Made by a program: the position numbers and the translations under genes
In this document: positions 17,110 through 25,097 of the stretch, piece by piece
How positions within the stretch are numbered: the stretch's first letter is position 1
How the letters are laid out: each line of letters opens with the position of its first letter
Source of the DNA: Rhodocyclaceae bacterium UBA1310
GTDB lineage: Bacteria > Pseudomonadota > Gammaproteobacteria > Burkholderiales > Rhodocyclaceae
Direction of reading: 5' to 3'
Assembly: GCA_002307175.1 (NCBI GenBank)
Contig: DBTS01000128.1
Coordinates: 52,150 to 94,330 of the forward strand
Length of the DNA: 42,181 bases
Notes under the pieces: generated by a model
The model's input: the letters and a program-made list of their open reading frames with translations, nothing else
The model's database searches: none
What the model was told of the DNA's origin: nothing

Positions 17110-18710
17110 TTTGTCTCTCCCTGAGTGGCTTCAGCGGGGACGACGTCGATATTGTTCACCTTCTGGGATTGCTGATTGATGTTGGTCACGCCATTTCTGA
17201 TTGCCTCAACATTGAGTGCAGAGCTTGGTTTGATAAGGCGTGGCGTGATGAATACGATAAGCTCGTTGTCCTTGTTGGAGCCGTCGGTGTTCTTGAAGAA
17301 AGTGCCAAGAACGGGAATATCTCCAAGGAATGGCAGCTTGTCGATTGCCTTGGCCCCTTCCTTGTTGATCAGGCCGGAGAGAACGATTGTGTCGCCATCA
17401 TGCAGACTGAATTCGTTTTCGGTACGGCGCGTCAGGAAACCCGGATTGCCCTGAACGGTGACAGAAGAGTCGATGGAACTGACTTCGGCCTGAACAGCGC
17501 CGGAAATGATTTCTTCTGGTGTCCAGTCGGCGTTGATATTGAGCATGATGCCGTATTGCTTGAAGGTGATGCTGGTGGCGCCGTTCGAGCTGATTGCTGT
17601 GAGCGGAATTTCGCCACCAGCAAGGAATTTGGCTTTTCCGCCGCGCCGGGTGGTGAGCTTTGGCGCAGCCAGCACATAAGCGTCTCCCTTGCTGACGAGC
17701 AGGTTGATTACAGACCCGAGTGTGAAGGATGAGCCCAGATACCATTTTGTGGATTTTTCACTGGGCATTTTCGTCCAGTCCGTGGAACCGGTGGTGGAGG
17801 GGATTACACGGAAACCGTTGCTCTGGTTCGTGAAAATATCGTCCAGCAGGCCGAAGAAGATGCCACCAGAAGTAGCAGAATCCCACTTCACACCCAGATC
17901 GCTGGCGGCCGATCGCTTCACTTCGAGAAACTGCAGATCAAAGTGGATCATGTCTGCAAAGGTCTTATCGACAACCCCTGGCCCAGTCGTCAGATTCGTG
18001 ACCGAGGGATAGGATTTTGCAACTTCGGCAACCAGCGCACTAGCTTCGCTGCTGAGGTTTTTTCCTTCCACGACCACTTTTTCCCCGATGTTCTTGATAC
18101 TTATCTGCGTCCCCAGGCTCGCCAGTGCATCACCCACTTCCTGGCGGATGCGTCCGATGTCCCGGGTGTTGACGCGAATCTGTGCCGAGAAGCGGCGACC
18201 TGTCTTGTCCCAGATATAGACCGAGGATTCTCCCGCCTCTTCGGCAAGGATCATCAGGTCACGATCCTTGTGAATCACGGTGGTGCTGATCACTTTGCCG
18301 CTGCCAACCGCCACGGTGTCGATATCACGCAGGTTGAGAACCCTGATTTCCCCAACGTGCATGGTGATTTGCGCCGGTAGCTCAAAGCGTGCGTTCGGGT
18401 CCGGTTTCACTGCTGTGTTTTTTTGCCGCGGACGCGAAGCGGCCGAAGATTGTGTGGCGCGAGACGCAGGCCTGGAGGCCGCCAGCCTGTTTGCGGGGAT
18501 GTTGTCTGTTTGCGTGATGATCACTTTTCCTGCAGGTGTCGCGGAGTCACTTTGTGAAGAGGCACTTGAGGCGGCTGCATGCTCTTCTGCTGGAGATGAG
18601 GGGGCTTGCCGGCCAATGATCAGTGTTTCGGGCGGGTCAGCCAGAACATGCTGGGCTGCAAGAGAACAGACAATCAACACCAGTCCAAGTATTCGAATCC
18701 TGAATCGCAT
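17106..18710 (-). CDS. rcpA: Tad pilus outer-membrane secretin CpaC/RcpA
   Basis: The 534-residue product has an N-terminal signal peptide (L-G-L-V-L-I-V-C-S-L-A-A-Q-H-V-L-A, cleavage near 24). An Ala/Ser-rich segment is followed by the pilus-assembly N-terminal domain (about 110-180), a BON-like domain (about 185-245) and the secretin core (about 330-500). The core ends with L-P-F-L-G-D-I-P-V-L-G-T-F-F, the typical secretin C-terminal motif. It forms the gated outer-membrane pore for Flp pili. It lies 52 bp after cpaB and overlaps tadA. Confidence 0.93.
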   Translation of the reverse strand: MRFRIRILGLVLIVCSLAAQHVLADPPETLIIGRQAPSSPAEEHAAASSASSQSDSATPAGKVIITQTDNIPANRLAASRPASRATQSSAASRPRQKNTAVKPDPNARFELPAQITMHVGEIRVLNLRDIDTVAVGSGKVISTTVIHKDRDLMILAEEAGESSVYIWDKTGRRFSAQIRVNTRDIGRIRQEVGDALASLGTQISIKNIGEKVVVEGKNLSSEASALVAEVAKSYPSVTNLTTGPGVVDKTFADMIHFDLQFLEVKRSAASDLGVKWDSATSGGIFFGLLDDIFTNQSNGFRVIPSTTGSTDWTKMPSEKSTKWYLGSSFTLGSVINLLVSKGDAYVLAAPKLTTRRGGKAKFLAGGEIPLTAISSNGATSITFKQYGIMLNINADWTPEEIISGAVQAEVSSIDSSVTVQGNPGFLTRRTENEFSLHDGDTIVLSGLINKEGAKAIDKLPFLGDIPVLGTFFKNTDGSNKDNELIVFITPRLIKPSSALNVEAIRNGVTNINQQSQKVNNIDVVPAEATQGETK

Positions 18711-18762
18711 CGGTTTGACCTTGTATCTTTTTTAAAGGGGGGAAAGCTGCCGTCAGGTTGGC

Positions 18763-19680
18763 TCAGCGAGAGCCGGAAGGTGTCGAGGGAGCAGGCAGTG
18801 CTGTACTTTCCTGGATCTTCTTGATGCCACTGCCGCCGATCAGGTAAAGCACCGATATGTTTTTTGCATCGCGATGGGCGACTGGTCCGGAAGCATCAAA
18901 CAGGCTCTGCGCTGTCACTACGTTGCGGGCTGTGCTTTCATCCGTTGCATTGCGCAGCACTGCGGTGAGCTTGCCAACCTGCTGTGCCATGATCAGGCGT
19001 TGTGCGTTGTTCTGGCTGACGGAAACCGTGATCGTGGTATACCTGTCATGGGTAACATTCGAGTTATCCGCCATCAGCTTGTTGCGGTTGTCGGTTTCCT
19101 CCTTGGTCAGCTGCCCTGTGGCTCGCACCTGCAGATTCTGGATCAGCGGGAATACCACCTGGTTTTCGCGGCCATCGGCCTGCTTGCCATAAGGGCTGCT
19201 TGCTGTCAGGTAAAGATCCAGATGATCCCCGGCCCTGAGTAGCCCGGAAATTGAATTGATCTCATCCACTGGGATAGTGAGCGCCCGCAATCCGGCATCG
19301 ATGTGACTGGAGAAAGGGGTGAAGACTTCGTTTTCGATAAACGAGGAGGAGAGCGGCGTGCCCGCCTCCATTGCCACCGTGATCTTCCTGCCAAAAAAGC
19401 CATCGGCTTGCTGGGGTGTGACATAGCCGGCCGGCAGAAAAGTTTTCGGGATACGGCGGATTGACATGGTGCCGGAAGATGCGACCGCGCCTACGGGCAA
19501 ATTCGCGGAAGCCACCACCACATCCAGCTGGTTTTTCTGATCCCTTTCGGCGTATTTCCTTTCGAGCTGATCACTGTTTTTCTTGATGTAGTTGTAGACC
19601 ATATATCCACTCAGGCCTGCAACGAGGAATATCACAGCGAGTGGCAGAAACTTCTTGACCGATTCGTACTGTAGCTTCAT
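18763..19680 (-). CDS. cpaB: Flp pilus assembly protein CpaB/RcpC
   Basis: The 305-residue product has an N-terminal membrane helix (L-P-L-A-V-I-F-L-V-A-G-L-S-G-Y at about 12-26). An SAF-type domain (V-V-V-A-S-A-N-L-P-V-G-A through G-T-P-L) and the RcpC/CpaB domain (R-A-L-T-I-P-V-D-E-I, D-H-L-D-L-Y-L) follow. This family is periplasmic and supports secretin assembly. Length is normal. It starts 20 bp after the second pilin-like gene. Confidence 0.9.
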   Translation of the reverse strand: MKLQYESVKKFLPLAVIFLVAGLSGYMVYNYIKKNSDQLERKYAERDQKNQLDVVVASANLPVGAVASSGTMSIRRIPKTFLPAGYVTPQQADGFFGRKITVAMEAGTPLSSSFIENEVFTPFSSHIDAGLRALTIPVDEINSISGLLRAGDHLDLYLTASSPYGKQADGRENQVVFPLIQNLQVRATGQLTKEETDNRNKLMADNSNVTHDRYTTITVSVSQNNAQRLIMAQQVGKLTAVLRNATDESTARNVVTAQSLFDASGPVAHRDAKNISVLYLIGGSGIKKIQESTALPAPSTPSGSR

Positions 19681-19700
19681 GAGGGGTTCTGGAACGCAAG

Positions 19701-19886
19701 TTAAAGAGGAGTGACAGGGATGGAGATGGCTGCCGCAAAGGACTGGTAGCTGTTCTTCACCGCATTCGCCAGCTGCAGATAAAGCGGCGTACCGTCTACG
19801 TTGAGAAACAGCACCGTGACCATCACCACAAGGGTGATGGTGTATTCGGTCATGACCTGGCCACCGGAATTGCGCAGATGTTTCAT
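19701..19886 (-). CDS. Small pilin-like peptide (second Flp/class III pilin candidate)
   Basis: This 61-residue peptide has a short basic leader (M-K-H-L-R-N-S-G-G-Q) followed by V-M-T-E-Y-T-I-T-L-V-V-M-V-T-V-L-F-L. That is the prepilin pattern of a charged leader, Glu at position +5 of the mature end and a hydrophobic helix. The size fits Flp pilins (50-80 residues). The Flp E-Y pair is kept. It is a minor or alternative pilin, or a TadF-like pseudopilin. It sits inside the Tad operon, 10 bp after the secreted unknown protein. Confidence 0.75.
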   Translation of the reverse strand: MKHLRNSGGQVMTEYTITLVVMVTVLFLNVDGTPLYLQLANAVKNSYQSFAAAISIPVTPL

Positions 19887-19896
19887 CGTGTGCTCC

Positions 19897-20643
19897 CTAA
19901 AGCTGTTTGGTGTGGTTGGCGACCACTTCCGTGGTGCCCGCTTCCTGGCGGACTGTCATCACAATCTGCTCGGCAGTGCGCTTGAACACGAGCTGCCGAC
20001 CCATGTCGCCTTTCTGTGTGCGGTAGTCGCCGGATTTGCTCCAGCCTGAGGCAATAAGCTCTTCCGAGATGTAGAGCACATTGGCCTCAACGTCATATTT
20101 ATTGCGGTACATGATGGTTCTGGCCTGTACTCCGTCGTCGAATGAAGTCATGTCCATCTGCATGCTGCTGCCTGTAAGCCTGGGGAATCTATCTCCCTGG
20201 GAGTTGATCAGCTTGCGCACGCTGGCACTATCCTTGAGAAATCTGTTCTGGATTTCCGGGAGGCGGCTCAGTGTGAGAATCGCCTCGCTTCCACTTCCAA
20301 CAGGGCGAACTTCAACGGTGTAGAACACCGAATCGGTGATACGGTGGATGAGATACCAGGGTGGTTTCTTTTCCAGAAGCAGCTTGTCCTTTTCTGTTTT
20401 CTGCCACTCCTTACGATAGAAACCGATGATCTCCTCGGGTTTGAGTTCCGAGCTCATGTGGCGTATCTGCATGGGCACGCCGTTGTAAATGATGTCGCGG
20501 GCAACCCAGCCCACGTTCGCTCCATTGGGGGCGGGAAAGTCCGGCCAGAATGCTCCGGTGTCACCAAGGCTGCTTGATGGCGAGAGAACAAGCATGCAGA
20601 TCAGAATGAAAATCCGTAGAAAGTCTTTCATTTCAATTTGCAT
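19897..20643 (-). CDS. Secreted protein of unknown function in the Tad operon
   Basis: This 248-residue product has an N-terminal signal peptide (F-L-R-I-F-I-L-I-C-M-L-V-L, cleavage near G-D-T-G-A-F). An ATG at codon 5 is an alternative start. The mature protein is mixed alpha/beta, with W-Q-K-T-E-K-D-K and a near-terminal Val-rich strand. It has few cysteines. I recognise no domain. It overlaps the TadE-like gene upstream by 16 bases, and its position between TadE-like and pilin-like genes suggests a periplasmic pilus-assembly or pilotin-like role; that is inference. Confidence 0.75.
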   Translation of the reverse strand: MQIEMKDFLRIFILICMLVLSPSSSLGDTGAFWPDFPAPNGANVGWVARDIIYNGVPMQIRHMSSELKPEEIIGFYRKEWQKTEKDKLLLEKKPPWYLIHRITDSVFYTVEVRPVGSGSEAILTLSRLPEIQNRFLKDSASVRKLINSQGDRFPRLTGSSMQMDMTSFDDGVQARTIMYRNKYDVEANVLYISEELIASGWSKSGDYRTQKGDMGRQLVFKRTAEQIVMTVRQEAGTTEVVANHTKQL

Positions 20644-21665
20644 ATTTCTGCTGCTGGGTCAGGAATCCCGGCGCTCATGCAGGGGATGTATGGGTATTCA
20701 ACGTAGTAGGCCATGGGAGGGGAGAATTTATAGACGGCGGCCTTTTTCTTGTCCTTGTTTGTATCCTGTGCCTCGTCGGTCATTTCCTTGCGGTCATCGG
20801 GGATGGATTCATCGGCAAATTTGGTGGGATCGAAGCCCAGTTCCAGATACTTTTTGTTGCCGCCAAAAATCTTGTTCATGGCGTCGTCAAATTTTTTGGT
20901 GGCCGTGCGCAGCTCTTTGACCGCCTTGCCGTCTTCAAACGAGGTGACAACCAGACCGAGCACTTTGTTCTTGGTGCGGAAAGTGCCGCCCCCATTCCAC
21001 TCCCCCGTTACCATGCTCATGTGGGCGTCCATGCTCAGGGTTGGCGGCGTCTCTTTTGGCGCCACCATCTTCCAGAGGCTGGTGACAAAGTCGGGTGAGA
21101 CTTTGGCTTTGACTTCCGCGTTGTGCAGCCCCTTGAAGTCCACATCGAAGTAGTAGTCCGTCGCGCCAGTGAGGCCGGTTAACTTGCCGTACACCGCGGA
21201 ATAATCATCGAATATCTTGCTGACAATATTCGTATTGGCCCAGCCGGGGGCAGAGTCATCGGTGGTTGTGACCGTGATGTCGTTGTAGCTCTGCAGGGCT
21301 CGCGTGCCGCTGCGCGCATCTTCCCAGTCTGCGATGTGTGTGTATTGGGATTCGTCTGTTTCGTTGCGCAATTCCTTAGAGGAATAGAAGTGATGGCGAA
21401 TGCTTTTGAGCATCTCGTCGTCAGTGAGAACCACGGCACCTTTTTCAGTCTTGTCGTCTGCAACGCTGCGCCACACAGATCTCTCCCACGCGGCATGGCG
21501 TGCGGCTTCCAGTGTTGCCGTGCGGACTTCGAAGAGTTTTGTCAGGTAAGGCATGCTCAGCAGACAGATGCAGAACACTCCGGCGACAACAAGGAACTCC
21601 ACTATTGCCTGACCCCGTAGCGGTGCTGCAGGAAAGGGGAGACGGGCAGGGCGATATATAGTCAT
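20628..21665 (-). CDS. TadE-like pilus assembly protein
   Basis: The 345-residue product begins with a basic leader then R-G-Q-A-I-V-E-F-L-V-V-A-G-V-F-C-I-C-L-L, a TadE-like motif with Glu inside the first membrane helix (about residues 18-40). A large periplasmic domain rich in Asp and Lys follows, with few hydrophobic stretches. It is much longer than classic TadE, as is the other TadE-like protein in this locus. It starts 14 bp after the TadG-like gene ends. Confidence 0.78.
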   Translation of the reverse strand: MTIYRPARLPFPAAPLRGQAIVEFLVVAGVFCICLLSMPYLTKLFEVRTATLEAARHAAWERSVWRSVADDKTEKGAVVLTDDEMLKSIRHHFYSSKELRNETDESQYTHIADWEDARSGTRALQSYNDITVTTTDDSAPGWANTNIVSKIFDDYSAVYGKLTGLTGATDYYFDVDFKGLHNAEVKAKVSPDFVTSLWKMVAPKETPPTLSMDAHMSMVTGEWNGGGTFRTKNKVLGLVVTSFEDGKAVKELRTATKKFDDAMNKIFGGNKKYLELGFDPTKFADESIPDDRKEMTDEAQDTNKDKKKAAVYKFSPPMAYYVEYPYIPCMSAGIPDPAAEICKLK

Positions 21666-21679
21666 CTCGTGCCTCTCGG

Positions 21680-23485
21680 TTACCAGCTACCCAAGCCCCA
21701 GGTGGCAAGATAGGCCAGGCGTTCCGGAATGGTGGGTTGTACCAGATGCGCTTGCCAGTAAGGGTTGAACAGGCTGCGATGTTCGATCACCAGATCCTTT
21801 CGAAGCCATCTGTCGGCAGGCCGTCGGAAATAGATCTGGCTTTTGCTCAGCGTGGAAATCCCCCCATTGATGAAACCCTCGTCTGCCATTTCGGCGCGGT
21901 CAGCCCCCCAGCCGGAAATTTTTGCGGTGCGCAGGGCAGACGATTTTTTGATCAGCGGAATAATGAAAGACGGGCCAATATCCGAGTTCGGGTCGGGGTT
22001 CTTGATATTGTCGATCTTGTCTACCGTATCCACTGCAGTGGGGTTTTCTACGCCGTACTCCAGGAGCTGTTCCGTCGTGCGGATATCGAAATAGGTGGCA
22101 GGCAACGGGTCCCAGTTGCTAAGCAGGACGAACTCCTTGTTCTGCCCAAGTTTTGTGTCGCAGTAGTCCGGGGCAGGCAGGCAGGTGTCACTGAATACCC
22201 CTGCCAATGAAAGTTGCGAAACAAGATTGGCAACCTTGAGTGCGCCGTCCTTTTTTTCTTCTGCTTCAGGCGTGATGATTTTCGGATTCCGCTGCCAGAA
22301 GGCACTTACTCCGTCTTTGGGTTTCTGCCCGCCATAGCGGATGGCTTCCGGTTTTGCGATCTCTTCCTCGAAATTGATCTTGCTGTCCGTTGCGGTCTGC
22401 ATGAAGGAGGCCCCGCCAATCGGAACTTCCGTCTTGATTACCCCCCACAGCACATTCAGCTCTGTCGTGAAGGCATCCACTGCCTGCCAGCCATAGGTGT
22501 TGCCGGTAGGGCTCTTGAGATAGCCGAAATCTGTACCGCCCGTGTATTTCTGCGTGAGCGAAATGGGGAGGATCTTGGAGATGCTGAGCAGCCCTCCAAT
22601 GATGTTGTTGGAATCGCTCAAAAAGGGAAACAGGGTGCGTTTCTTGGTGAAGTCATCGCGGTTATCCTCGATCATCTTGGTGAAGCGCCCGTACTTTTTT
22701 CCGTCGCTTGTCAGGTCTGATTTGTCTCCTCCGACTTCAAGAGAGTTGGCCGGCTTCTTGTACCCTGTGGGCGTCTTCAAAAATTTGAGATTCTCGGCAG
22801 CCGTCTCTGCGACTGACAACCCGGTAGACGCTGCAACGTATTCGGCATCTGGATCGTTCGCGTTCTTGACCTGAACATAGGTTTCTGCAAGTGCATCCAG
22901 CGTCGAAGCCTGCATGGCGATCTGACTGGCGTAGATTGCCTGTTCCATGGTGCCAGAGGCGGTGGCCAGAACTTTCGCAAGAGGTGTCACCAATTGCGTC
23001 ATCAGACGGGTGACTGACTGAATCGCCTTCAAGACTTTGGCGACATCAGGAATGGTGGTGGTTTCAATGGTCACACCGACTTCGATCAACTCCGGCTGCA
23101 ACAGGAGAACCGCTGCAGCGGCTGTCCCCGCAGCGATGACATGGAGTGTGGTGATGAGTTCCACCTCAGTGCCGTGAGCACTCACATCCATCGAGTTGAC
23201 CAGGTTGGCGATAGCCATCGTCTGGGCGATAGAGGCGTGATTGGCAATGATCGCGCGATTCGTGTATGCGAGAAAATTCAGGTCTCTCGCCTCTACTGTG
23301 GCCAGGCTGTACGCCACGGCATCAGAGGTGTTGGTCAGGCGGATTTTTTCCGAGGTGGTTTGCCCGGTATTGAACAGCAGCATCAATACAAGAGCCATGG
23401 TGAGCAGCATGGCTACCGCATAGACGGTGACATTTCCGCTTTGCTGGCGACTCCGTTTGGTGGCGCTGATCCGGAGACTCATCAT
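21680..23485 (-). CDS. TadG-like pilus assembly protein
   Basis: The 601-residue product has a basic N-terminus ending in Q-Q-S-G-N-V-T-V-Y-A-V-A-M-L-L-T-M-A-L-V, the TadG/Tad-like hydrophobic helix (about residues 16-40). The stretch T-S-D-A-V-A-Y-S-L-A-T-V-E-A-R near 55-70 matches the helical region seen after the anchor in TadG proteins (D-A-A-A-L-A-A-A pattern). The rest is a large periplasmic domain. It is the first gene after the Flp pilin, across an 80-bp gap that contains a hairpin. Two ATG codons open it; both are in frame. Confidence 0.75.
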   Translation of the reverse strand: MMSLRISATKRSRQQSGNVTVYAVAMLLTMALVLMLLFNTGQTTSEKIRLTNTSDAVAYSLATVEARDLNFLAYTNRAIIANHASIAQTMAIANLVNSMDVSAHGTEVELITTLHVIAAGTAAAAVLLLQPELIEVGVTIETTTIPDVAKVLKAIQSVTRLMTQLVTPLAKVLATASGTMEQAIYASQIAMQASTLDALAETYVQVKNANDPDAEYVAASTGLSVAETAAENLKFLKTPTGYKKPANSLEVGGDKSDLTSDGKKYGRFTKMIEDNRDDFTKKRTLFPFLSDSNNIIGGLLSISKILPISLTQKYTGGTDFGYLKSPTGNTYGWQAVDAFTTELNVLWGVIKTEVPIGGASFMQTATDSKINFEEEIAKPEAIRYGGQKPKDGVSAFWQRNPKIITPEAEEKKDGALKVANLVSQLSLAGVFSDTCLPAPDYCDTKLGQNKEFVLLSNWDPLPATYFDIRTTEQLLEYGVENPTAVDTVDKIDNIKNPDPNSDIGPSFIIPLIKKSSALRTAKISGWGADRAEMADEGFINGGISTLSKSQIYFRRPADRWLRKDLVIEHRSLFNPYWQAHLVQPTIPERLAYLATWGLGSW

Positions 23486-23515
23486 GACTTTGGTACCTGA
23501 CAGATGGAAAAGTCT

Positions 23516-23544
23516 GCACGACCCTGGTTTTTCCAGGGCCGTGC
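23516..23544 (-). terminator. Attenuator-like hairpin between flp pilin and TadG-like gene
   Basis: Arms GCACG-A-CCCTGG (23516-23527) and CCAGGG-C-CGTGC (23533-23544) pair around a 5-nt loop with one A/C mismatch. On the minus strand the stem is followed by AGACTTTTCC. Placed between the pilin gene and the rest of the operon, it would let pilin mRNA accumulate above the assembly genes through partial termination or 3'-end protection. Confidence 0.6.
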
Positions 23545-23565
23545 CTGTAAAAATATCGTCCCCTG

Positions 23566-23823
23566 TTACTGATTCTGACCGGTATAGGTGGACATGTTGT
23601 TGGCTGTATTGGCCTTGGTGACTGCACTGCCTGCGGCTGTGGAGGCATTGCTGACGGCAGTTGAGCCATTCTGGCCGGCAACTTCTGAAGCCATGCCAGC
23701 CACCTGGCTCTTGATCGTTTTGCCGAACAGACCAAAAACGGCGATGGCCGAGACAGCGATCAGACCAACGATGACGATATATTCGACCATTCCCTGGCCA
23801 CGAGATTTCTTTGCGTTACGCAT
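23566..23823 (-). CDS. flp: Major Flp-type pilin (class III signal)
   Basis: The 85-residue product starts at the ATG complementary to 23821-23823 with a GAGGGG site eight bases away. The leader is M-R-N-A-K-K-S-R-G, followed by Q-G-M-V-E-Y-I-V-I-V-G-L-I-A-V-S-A-I-A-V-F-G. This is the prepilin-peptidase pattern with Glu at mature +5, the E-Y pair, and a hydrophobic helix. The C-terminal half is low-complexity, rich in Ala, Ser, Thr, Asn and Gly (residues 45-85), longer than classic Flp. It is the first gene after the promoter, separated from the assembly genes by a hairpin, which fits a major structural subunit. No prepilin peptidase gene is in the window. Confidence 0.85.
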   Translation of the reverse strand: MRNAKKSRGQGMVEYIVIVGLIAVSAIAVFGLFGKTIKSQVAGMASEVAGQNGSTAVSNASTAAGSAVTKANTANNMSTYTGQNQ

Positions 23824-23872
23824 TGGACACACCCCTCTAATCAGAATGTTGTTGACATACACGGAAATTCAA

Positions 23873-23902
23873 AATATATGCAAATAGAAAGATTTGTTTG
23901 AA
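23873..23902 (-). promoter_or_regulatory. Predicted sigma-70 type promoter for the Tad operon
   Basis: On the minus strand, TTCAAA (complement of 23897-23902) and TATATT (complement of 23873-23878) are separated by 18 bases. They lie about 50 bp upstream of the flp start in an AT-rich stretch. Both hexamers are near consensus. Confidence 0.45.
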
Positions 23903-24058
23903 CGTGGTTTTCTTTCGCGGCGAATTGTAAGCACCTCAAATCGCTATGCAGGTTAACGTTTTATTAAATATGGATTTCTACGTCATAAACACAAAAAGTA
24001 TTTCTTCAGGGTGGTCTGTGGATTACACGTGCTTATGATTAACAAAGAAAAGGTGATG

Positions 24059-24104
24059 ACATACTGCAGGGTATGTGGTGACGGAAAACATACTCGGACG
24101 TATG
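24059..24104. promoter_or_regulatory. Tandem inverted repeats CATAC-N6-GTATG, candidate operator pair
   Basis: Two copies of the same inverted repeat lie 29 bp apart centre to centre. Copy 1 is CATAC (24060-24064), TGCAGG, GTATG (24071-24075), with one more flanking A/T pair. Copy 2 is CATAC (24089-24093), TCGGAC, GTATG (24100-24104). The arms are identical and the centres differ, as for a dimeric regulator's half-sites. The nearest gene is flp, about 240 bp to the left. Confidence 0.5.
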
Positions 24105-24385
24105 GGAATGTTTATATATGTATGCTATTGGCAATATTTGTGGAAATAGGAAACGGTTTTTTGGACAGCAGTCGGTCAGGCTTTTGGGCTCTTCATGCTT
24201 TTGTTTGGGTTAAAAGGCAGAGCCCTATTGCCCCAGGCGGTTTTCTGGGATAAATCCATGGCTCTGATGAACCATTCTTGTCTGAGTCATCCCCGAATAC
24301 GTTTCACTGTCTCTCATTCTCTTTATGCAGCATGGCCGCGCTAGCAGTGCGTCTCCCCGCAAAGCGCGCAAAACCTGTAGGCTGG

Positions 24386-24414
24386 AGGCTGTGCAGCGAT
24401 TTCCGCTGCAGCCT
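24386..24414. other. Strong hairpin in the flp-metN spacer
   Basis: AGGCT-GT-GCAGCG (24386-24398) pairs with CGCTGC-AGCCT (24404-24414) around a 5-nt loop, giving 11 pairs with a 2-nt bulge. No T run follows, so it is not an obvious terminator. It could belong to a repeat element or an RNA. Confidence 0.4.
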
Positions 24415-25076
24415 GGCGACCGGACGCATCGGATTCCATTCGGCGACAAACTTTATGCATTGGGTACAGCCGTAACGGCCAGGCAACAACCGTCGTTGCC
24501 CTGATGGTCCGCGTCTGGAGGAATTCGCTTCGTTCTCTCTGCTCTGGCTCGATGTCCCGTCGGGTTTTGGATTGGCGAACAATCTGGGAAGCATGCGGGC
24601 CGTCCGCACAAAGCATGAAGGATCAAAAGACACTTCTTAGATAGTGGTTATTGGTATGAAACGGGTCTGCATGTGCTGGTTTTGAGCCGCGAAGGGCAGA
24701 AAACGACCATAACCTGAATTCAGCTTGGTATAAGTACAGATCGTTTGTGCCTAAAGACGGAGGGGTTCAGACGCGTAAAAGCGCGTGTTTGCTTGAAAAT
24801 CCCCGGTTTTGCCGGGTTTACGCAGTAAACGTGTGTGGCTTGCCAACTATTGCAAAGATTGGCTCCGGAAGGGTAGAGTTCGCGCGGTATACCGGAAGCA
24901 GCCGGTTTGGGCTTGCTATGGGGCATGCCGGCGGAGCGGTCATTCAGTCTGCCTGCTTACCCAGAGCTTCCGGAATTTCTCCCAGCTCAACTGTTATGTG
25001 CCGGATTGATGCGTTTGAACCGAACTCTCTCGCAGGAGGGGCGGTGGAGGCTTCTATTCCGTTGCATATTTGATCA

Positions 25077-25095
25077 GCCCTTGACGGGCGTTTTT
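25077..25095 (+). promoter_or_regulatory. Terminator-like hairpin immediately before metN start
   Basis: GCCC (25077-25080), TTGAC loop, GGGC (25086-25089) and five T residues (25091-25095) end three bases before the metN ATG. It occupies the place of the ribosome site, and no other Shine-Dalgarno is visible. It might be part of a leader that controls metN translation or transcription. A second small hairpin, CCCGG-TTTTG-CCGGG, is at 24802-24816. I recognise no known SAM riboswitch class here. Confidence 0.35.
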
Positions 25096-25097
25096 GA

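Larger units (their letters stand above)
23824..25097. other. 1.27-kb gene-poor spacer between flp and metN
   Basis: No gene is supported. The left part (to about 24200) is AT-rich and should hold the flp promoter and tandem palindromes at 24059-24104. The middle (about 24300-24640) is GC-richer and has a long hairpin at 24386-24414. An open minus frame at 24304-24633 is compositionally Arg/Ser/Gln-rich, lacks a ribosome site and resembles no family; it may be a degraded repeat. The right part (24650-25097) has a hairpin at 24802-24816 and a terminator-like hairpin just before metN. Confidence 0.5.

Noticed and set aside
24011..24253. 80-codon plus-strand open frame
   Set aside because: It crosses the tandem palindromes, has no domain, and its composition looks non-coding.
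24304..24633. 109-codon minus-strand open frame
   Set aside because: Arg/Ser-rich with no ribosome site and no family resemblance; treated as spacer or degraded repeat.
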